A stretch of DNA of 9,059 bases from Thermoplasmata archaeon (lineage in GTDB: Archaea > Thermoplasmatota > Thermoplasmata > Lutacidiplasmatales > UBA184). The translations under genes were made by a program, and so were the position numbers. The DNA lies in NCBI GenBank assembly GCA_030044475.1, contig JASHVP010000058.1, positions 1 through 9,059 on the forward strand. The letters run 5' to 3'. Positions 6,031 to 9,059 of the stretch are shown here, in pieces. Within the stretch, counting starts at the first letter, position 1; the number at the start of each line of letters is the position of its first letter. The notes beneath the pieces were generated by a model that was not told the DNA's origin, did no database searches, and was given only the letters and a program-made list of their open reading frames with translations.

Positions 6031-6549
6031 TCAGGAATCGGGGTCGTGGCCGCAGTGCGGGCACGCGCGGGCGTCGGCGTCACGCATCCAGCCACAGTGA
6101 AGGCAGACTCGGCGGGGGAGCGAACGGGCCGCCGCCGGCCGGTCCTCGGGAGGTGTGTAGACGATCGCCAGGACTCCGCCGATCACCCCGAGAACTCCGC
6201 CGAGCAGGGATCCCCCGAGACCGGCGAGCGCGAAGGCCGAGAGCACCACGATCACGGTCCCGCCGCCGATGTGCCAACGAACCGAGGCGTACACGAAGAC
6301 CCCGAAGAACACGATCAACAGGCCCAGGATCACCTCGATGATCCCGATCGCCACGAACGCTCCGGTGTCCGCTCCGAAGGCGAGACTCTGGGCTCCGAGC
6401 CCGGTGGCTGCGATCACCCCGCCGGACACGACGACGAACGCCCCGCCCAGAATGGAGAGGGCGGCGGCGGCGCTCGGCCGCTCGTACCGCTCCTCGGGCC
6501 GGGGCCCCATGAGGTCGTTCCAGAGCCGATTGGGCGGTTGCTGCGCCAT
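6031..6549 (-). CDS. Four-helix membrane protein with C-terminal zinc ribbon
   Basis: A 172-residue integral membrane protein of unknown function. After a polar N-terminus of about 26 residues there are four hydrophobic stretches, roughly 28-50, 64-88, 95-111 and 114-131, rich in Gly, Ala, Val and Leu. A polar tail follows with CLHC (149-152) and CPHC (163-166), giving C-x2-C-x10-C-x2-C, a typical zinc ribbon. Both ends are probably cytoplasmic, since there is an even number of helices and the zinc ribbon would be expected inside. Small membrane proteins with an end zinc ribbon are common in archaea and are mostly uncharacterised. The ATG at 6549 was chosen because the open frame continuing upstream to 6774 is Arg/Pro-rich and overlaps the divergent gene. 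No convincing ribosome site or promoter was found; the nearest A/T islands are at about 6594-6603 and 6612-6617. Confidence 0.8.
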   Translation of the reverse strand: MAQQPPNRLWNDLMGPRPEERYERPSAAAALSILGGAFVVVSGGVIAATGLGAQSLAFGADTGAFVAIGIIEVILGLLIVFFGVFVYASVRWHIGGGTVIVVLSAFALAGLGGSLLGGVLGVIGGVLAIVYTPPEDRPAAARSLPRRVCLHCGWMRDADARACPHCGHDPDS

Positions 6550-6673
6550 GGGTCGCGGGAGACCTGCGGTCCGGGGTCGGGAGGAGGACCCCCCAATCAA
6601 GCCCGCCGCGCAGATAACCCGACGCCGCGCCCGCTGCGCACGCCGCCGCGGTCCTTCCCTCGTCCCCTCCGGC

Positions 6674-6697
6674 GAGCCCCCCGTCGGGCGGGGGCTC
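6674..6697. promoter_or_regulatory. Inverted repeat in the divergent promoter region
   Basis: Perfect 8-bp arms GAGCCCCC (6674-6681) and GGGGGCTC (6690-6697) flank an 8-nt spacer. The repeat ends 7 bp before the TTAA of the promoter for the dihydrofolate-reductase-fold gene, where a transcription-factor-B site or an activator/repressor site would lie. The rest of the 193-bp divergent region (6550-6742) is GC-rich without other clear structure. It could be an operator, or a hairpin formed by chance in GC-rich DNA. Confidence 0.35.
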
Positions 6698-6701
6698 CTC
6701 G

Positions 6702-6709
6702 GTCTTAAC
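6702..6709 (+). promoter_or_regulatory. Candidate TATA-like promoter of the RibD-like/DinB operon
   Basis: GTCTTAAC contains TTAA 35-38 nt before the ATG at 6743. Spacing and sequence closely match the element before the SRPBCC gene. Predicted leader is about 10 nt and contains no Shine-Dalgarno sequence. Confidence 0.45.
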
Positions 6710-6742
6710 TCACCGGCTCCTTGCGGGGCCGGAGCGTCCCCC

Positions 6743-7375
6743 ATGCCGAGACAGGTCCGCGTTACGATGTACATGACCTTGGACGGGTTCGCCGCGCTGG
6801 CGGAGACGCCGGAGGACCCCGAAGCGGAGCGTCAGTTTTGGGAGGCGATGTGGAAGGGACCGATGGGTTCCGTCGACACCCTCTTGCTCGGGAGGAAGAC
6901 CTACGAAGTCTGGGCCGGATTCTGGCCGGGCCTCGTCGACACCGAGAACGAACACTGGCGCGCCTTCGCCCGATTCTCGACGCGGGCGGAGAAGGTCGTG
7001 TTCTCGAAGACGCTCCCGTCGGCCGCCTGGGCGAACACCCGGATCGTCCGGGGGTCCGTCGCCGACGAGATCGCCCGCCTCAAGTCCCTCCCGGGCCAGG
7101 ACATCATCGTCGCGGGGGGCGTGCAACTGGTTCGGTCCGTGCTCGCCGACGATCTCGCGGACGAGCTCTGCCTCACCGTATCTCCCTCGCTGATCGGGCG
7201 GGGCCTGCCGCTCTTCGCGACGGAGCCGACGCTCGACCACCACGACGAGATCGTCCCGCTCGGAGCTCCCGGTCGACACGATTTCCGGTTGGTGGAAGCG
7301 CGCCCGTTCCGATCCGGAGCGGTGTTCCTGCATTACGCTCTCGTCCGGAAGGAGGGGAACCCGCATGGAATCTGA
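6743..7375 (+). CDS. Dihydrofolate reductase-fold protein (RibD C-terminal domain-like)
   Basis: A 210-residue cytosolic NAD(P)H-dependent reductase-fold protein of the RibD_C / dihydrofolate reductase family. Seen in order: VRVTMYMTLDGFAAL (6-20), the family's opening strand and DG motif; LLLGRKTYEVWAGFWP (47-62), the GRKTYE motif near the nucleotide site; KVVFSKTL (84-91); IIVAGGVQLVRSVL (121-134), the glycine-rich cofactor loop; and DELCLTVSPSLIGRGLPLF (140-158), the conserved final strand and loop. Family members reduce folate-like or pyrimidine substrates, or are of unknown specificity; the stand-alone form here is not the riboflavin enzyme itself, as the deaminase half is missing. The ATG at 6743 fits the TTAA promoter; the ATGs at 6767 and 6773 would cut the first strand. 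The stop overlaps the downstream DinB gene by 11 nt, so the two form an operon. Confidence 0.9.
   Translation: MPRQVRVTMYMTLDGFAALAETPEDPEAERQFWEAMWKGPMGSVDTLLLGRKTYEVWAGFWPGLVDTENEHWRAFARFSTRAEKVVFSKTLPSAAWANTRIVRGSVADEIARLKSLPGQDIIVAGGVQLVRSVLADDLADELCLTVSPSLIGRGLPLFATEPTLDHHDEIVPLGAPGRHDFRLVEARPFRSGAVFLHYALVRKEGNPHGI
7351..7357 (+). promoter_or_regulatory. Strong Shine-Dalgarno site inside the end of the reductase gene
   Basis: GGAGGGG ends 7 nt before the DinB ATG (7365) and lies within the last codons of the upstream reductase gene. It is the best ribosome site in the window, fixes the DinB start, and suggests translational coupling of the two overlapping genes. Confidence 0.65.
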
Positions 7376-7904
7376 GGTGGACCTGCTGCGTTCGTGGTTC
7401 GCCTATCTCGCCGCCGCTCGGAAGGGCTACCTCGACACCCTCGCCCAGCTTCCCCCGGCCGAGTTGACGCGCGACCGCGGCGCCTCGTTCCCGAGCCTCT
7501 TGGACATCTTCGCGCACTCGCAGGGCGCTCTGTACTTCTGGATGAAGGACTGCGCGAAGTTCCCGTTCCCGGCGCAGGAGGGGGATCCCAACGCCCCGCC
7601 GTCGGTCGCGATGTTGCGAACGGACGAGGCCTACATCCAGACCCAGATCGCGCGGGTGATGGCGGAACTCACCGAGGCGGACCTCGCGAGGACCGTGCAC
7701 CGAGAGAGCGGGAAGGGCTCGGACCACGACTGCGACGTTCCGGTGCGCGACGCGCTCTGGCACCTCGTGGAGGAGGAACTCCAGCACCGGGGGGAGATCA
7801 ACGCGCTCCTGTGGCAGCTCGATGTCGAAGCGCCGGTGTGGGACTGGGTCGACTGGGCCCACCAGGTCGGCCGGATCCGGCACGCGCCCCCGCGCCCGGA
7901 CTGA
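7365..7904 (+). CDS. DinB-family four-helix-bundle protein (first paralogue)
   Basis: A 179-residue DinB/YfiT-like protein: a four-helix bundle that usually binds a divalent metal through three histidines and, in characterised relatives, transfers or hydrolyses thiol-linked small molecules. Candidate ligands are H51 in LDIFAHSQGALYFWM, and H133 and H141 in HLVEEELQHRGEINALLWQLD. In the common H-x3-H arrangement the position four before the last histidine is His, but here it is E137, while H133 is one turn further back. The metal site may therefore use H51, H133 or E137, and H141 (inference). A loop rich in Pro, Gly and Asp lies at about 65-80. No signal peptide is seen, so it is cytosolic. 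It overlaps the reductase gene by 11 nt with a strong ribosome site, and a paralogue follows 158 bp downstream. The substrate is unknown. Confidence 0.88.
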   Translation: MESEVDLLRSWFAYLAAARKGYLDTLAQLPPAELTRDRGASFPSLLDIFAHSQGALYFWMKDCAKFPFPAQEGDPNAPPSVAMLRTDEAYIQTQIARVMAELTEADLARTVHRESGKGSDHDCDVPVRDALWHLVEEELQHRGEINALLWQLDVEAPVWDWVDWAHQVGRIRHAPPRPD

Positions 7905-8028
7905 AGCGAACGGGAGAGAATCCCCCCGATGGGGAGCGCGGCGGGGACGGGAGCCATCCGTCGTCGCGACCGGCTGTGACCGGTTCCCCGGGGTCGGCGG
8001 ACCGCGTCCCCCCGACGGGCGCCGTAAG

Positions 8029-8036
8029 GTCTTAGG
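8029..8036 (+). promoter_or_regulatory. Candidate promoter of the second DinB gene
   Basis: GGTCTTAGG places CTTAG 28-32 nt before the ATG at 8063, the distance expected for a leaderless or nearly leaderless archaeal transcript. A second A/T island, AATTTT at 8045-8050, lies between. GGGGGG at 8055-8060 is too close to the ATG for a normal ribosome site. Confidence 0.4.
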
Positions 8037-8062
8037 CGACCGGGAATTTTGGCCGGGGGGAC

Positions 8063-8548
8063 ATGGCGACGGAACTGCAGCTCCTTCGCGCCCTGTATCG
8101 GTATCACTTCCGAAGGCTCCGGGCCTACTGCCGCGTCATCTGGGCGCTGCCCGCGAAGGAACGGTACCGGGATCGGGGCTCCACGTTCCCGTCCCTCGTC
8201 GACCTCTACTTGCACATTCTGGACGACTACCGGTTCTGGTTCATCCAGGCCTACTCGGGGAAGAGCTTCCCCGAGTTTCCGCTCGGCGTTCGCCTCAGTC
8301 GGGCCGAGGCGGAGCGGGCGACGCGGGACGTGGAGCGGTTGGTCACGAAGTTCCTCACGAAGCTGCGCGGCCGGGACCTCGACCGGAAATTCTACATTCA
8401 GGTCGACCGGAGGTCGATCACGATCCGCGCGATGCTGTTGCAGATGGTGCAGGGAGACCTGCAGCACAAGGGCGAGCTGAACGCGCTCCTCTGGCAGATG
8501 GACGTGACGCCTCCCCGGGTCGATCTGGCGCGAACCCATCGATTCTGA
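8063..8548 (+). CDS. DinB-family protein (second, shorter paralogue with altered metal-site residues)
   Basis: A 161-residue DinB-like helical-bundle protein, clearly paralogous to the gene before it. The first 51 residues align without gaps with 20 identities, including RDRG..FPSL.D and H51; the end also matches (DLQHKGELNALLWQMDV against ELQHRGEINALLWQLDV). It is shorter by 18 residues, mainly in the middle loop and C-terminal tail. H51 and H135 are kept, but the first paralogue's H133 is Q127 here and its E137 is G131, so only two of the likely metal ligands remain. It may bind metal differently, for instance with D132, or have lost catalysis. The N-terminal half is unusually rich in Arg and Tyr. 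The ATG at 8063 matches the first paralogue's start exactly. It seems to have its own promoter in the 158-bp gap, so it is probably transcribed separately. Confidence 0.85.
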   Translation: MATELQLLRALYRYHFRRLRAYCRVIWALPAKERYRDRGSTFPSLVDLYLHILDDYRFWFIQAYSGKSFPEFPLGVRLSRAEAERATRDVERLVTKFLTKLRGRDLDRKFYIQVDRRSITIRAMLLQMVQGDLQHKGELNALLWQMDVTPPRVDLARTHRF

Positions 8549-8679
8549 ACGACCCGGCGGGCCCCCCCGTCCCCCACCGTCGGCCCTCGGGGCCACCGAA
8601 GGATCCCGGGGGTCTCGGGCGGACGATTCCCGGAGCGGGCGTCCGACGACTTCGAGGATGGGCCACCGCCCTCCCGGCC

Positions 8680-9059
8680 GTGACCGAGAAGGCCGAGGGA
8701 CGCTCCGGTCTGCCGTCCTGGCAGGTTCGGGGCAAGACGTTCCTTCGGATGGGAACTGGGAGGACTGTCGCCACCTTCCGCCTCCCGAAGGAATCCGCCA
8801 CGATCCTCGCGGCGGCCCATCCGGCGTACGCCCCGGCGGTGCATCGCCGGGACGCGGACCGGACGTACCTCGGGCTGGAGGTCCGGCTCCGCGGCGCCTC
8901 GGGAGCCCGCCTCTCCCGTTGGGTCCTCGAGGCGTGGGCGGCGACCGCCCCCCGGAGCGTGGTCCGGAGGTTTCTCGCTCGAGGGGGGCCACTCCCCCGG
9001 CGTCCCCGACCCCGAGCGGACAGGCTTAGAGAGCCGGGGCGCTGCGGGGATTGGCCTCG
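8680..9059 (+). CDS. MmcQ/YjbR-like protein, start unclear, 3' end outside window
   Basis: The frame encodes a small MmcQ/YjbR-like domain, a double-wing DNA-binding-like fold of unknown role. Family features: WATALPAVTEK (frame positions 8659-8691), LPSWQVRGKTFLRM, TVATFRLPKESATILAA, YLGLEVRL, and the last helix WVLEAWAATAPRSVVRRF. Third codon positions are mostly G or C. The first usual start codon in frame is GTG at 8680, but it lies inside the conserved N-terminal helix (ALPAVTE); the match begins at about 8641 (VRRLRGWATALP). No ATG, GTG or TTG occurs in frame between 8548 and 8680; ATT at 8626 is the only near-start codon well placed. The gene may use an unusual start, be frameshifted, or contain a sequence error. 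Downstream of about 8985 the frame stays open to the edge but turns Arg/Pro-rich and no longer looks like the family, so the true stop is unseen. Confidence 0.6.
   Translation, partial: MTEKAEGRSGLPSWQVRGKTFLRMGTGRTVATFRLPKESATILAAAHPAYAPAVHRRDADRTYLGLEVRLRGASGARLSRWVLEAWAATAPRSVVRRFLARGGPLPRRPRPRADRLREPGRCGDWP
9024..9030 (+). promoter_or_regulatory. Possible promoter of a gene beyond the right edge
   Basis: CTTAGAG is an isolated A/T island like the CTTA/TTAA elements before other plus-strand first genes. At 27-40 nt further on, a start codon would fall at or just past the window end. The overlap with the open YjbR-like frame makes it uncertain. Confidence 0.25.

Noticed and set aside
5928..6095. 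N-terminal extension of the peptidase to ATG at 6095
   Set aside because: The extra 56 residues are Pro/Arg/Thr-rich, not family-like, and would overlap the end of the zinc-ribbon gene.
6269..6742. N-terminal extension of the reductase to ATG at 6269
   Set aside because: It would cross the divergent promoter region and the opposite gene. The extension has no domain, and the family begins at VRVTMYMTLDG right after the ATG at 6743.
6550..6774. N-terminal extension of the zinc-ribbon protein to ATG at 6774
   Set aside because: The added 75 residues are Arg/Pro/Gly-rich and would overlap the start of the divergent reductase gene.
8582..8594. GGCCC-TCG-GGGCC hairpin after the second DinB gene as a terminator
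   Set aside because: Only a 5-bp stem, no T-rich tract, and it lies in or next to the possible start region of the YjbR-like frame.
8658..9029. Plus-strand ATG frame of 123 codons at the right edge
   Set aside because: Its product is Gly/Pro/Arg-rich low complexity. The overlapping frame starting near 8641 encodes recognisable YjbR-like motifs.
1..9059. CRISPR array, tRNA or rRNA genes, phage or defence modules
   Set aside because: The only regular repeats are the coding YVTN units, which have no spacers. No tRNA-like or rRNA-like segment and no nuclease, helicase or toxin motif was recognised.

Overview
The window is GC-rich, double-stranded chromosomal DNA that most resembles a high-GC archaeon. 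My best guess is the Thermoplasmatota lineages known mainly from soil and sediment metagenomes. Three things suggest this: short A/T islands of the form TTAA, CTTA or TATAA 27 to 46 nt upstream of first genes that otherwise have very short leaders; Shine-Dalgarno sites mainly at genes inside operons; and a secreted, sequon-rich YVTN beta-propeller protein. This is inference, because there is no rRNA or other marker gene here, and a GC-rich bacterium is not formally excluded.

Layout. Positions 2-196 hold the C-terminus of an IS630-family transposase; the element's end probably lies at its stop codon. From 6549 down to 267 six genes read on the minus strand: a four-helix membrane protein with a zinc ribbon (6031-6549), an M28 metallopeptidase with a PA-like insert (4392-5927), a secreted 14-repeat YVTN propeller protein (2301-4232), a 143-residue protein of unknown function (1644-2075), an SRPBCC/AHSA1 protein (1158-1607) and a 283-residue protein of unknown function (267-1118). 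From 6743 onward genes read on the plus strand: a RibD-like dihydrofolate reductase-fold protein (6743-7375) overlapping a DinB-family protein (7365-7904), a second DinB paralogue (8063-8548), and a MmcQ/YjbR-like frame running off the right edge (from about 8641) with no normal start codon. The two gene sets diverge from a 193-bp region (6550-6742) carrying an 8-bp-arm inverted repeat next to a promoter-like TTAA.

How the genes fit together. The window is accessory genome, not one obvious pathway. RibD-like, DinB, SRPBCC/AHSA1 and YjbR proteins are small single-domain families usually tied to small-molecule or stress-related functions, and often found near one another. The minus-strand half adds envelope functions: a secreted adhesin-like propeller and a zinc-ribbon membrane protein, with an apparently cytosolic aminopeptidase between them. 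I see no CRISPR array, tRNA, rRNA, phage module or recognisable defence system. The points most worth a second look are the 2 x 7 propeller architecture, the altered metal-site residues in the DinB pair, the start-less YjbR frame, and the palindromes beside two promoters.
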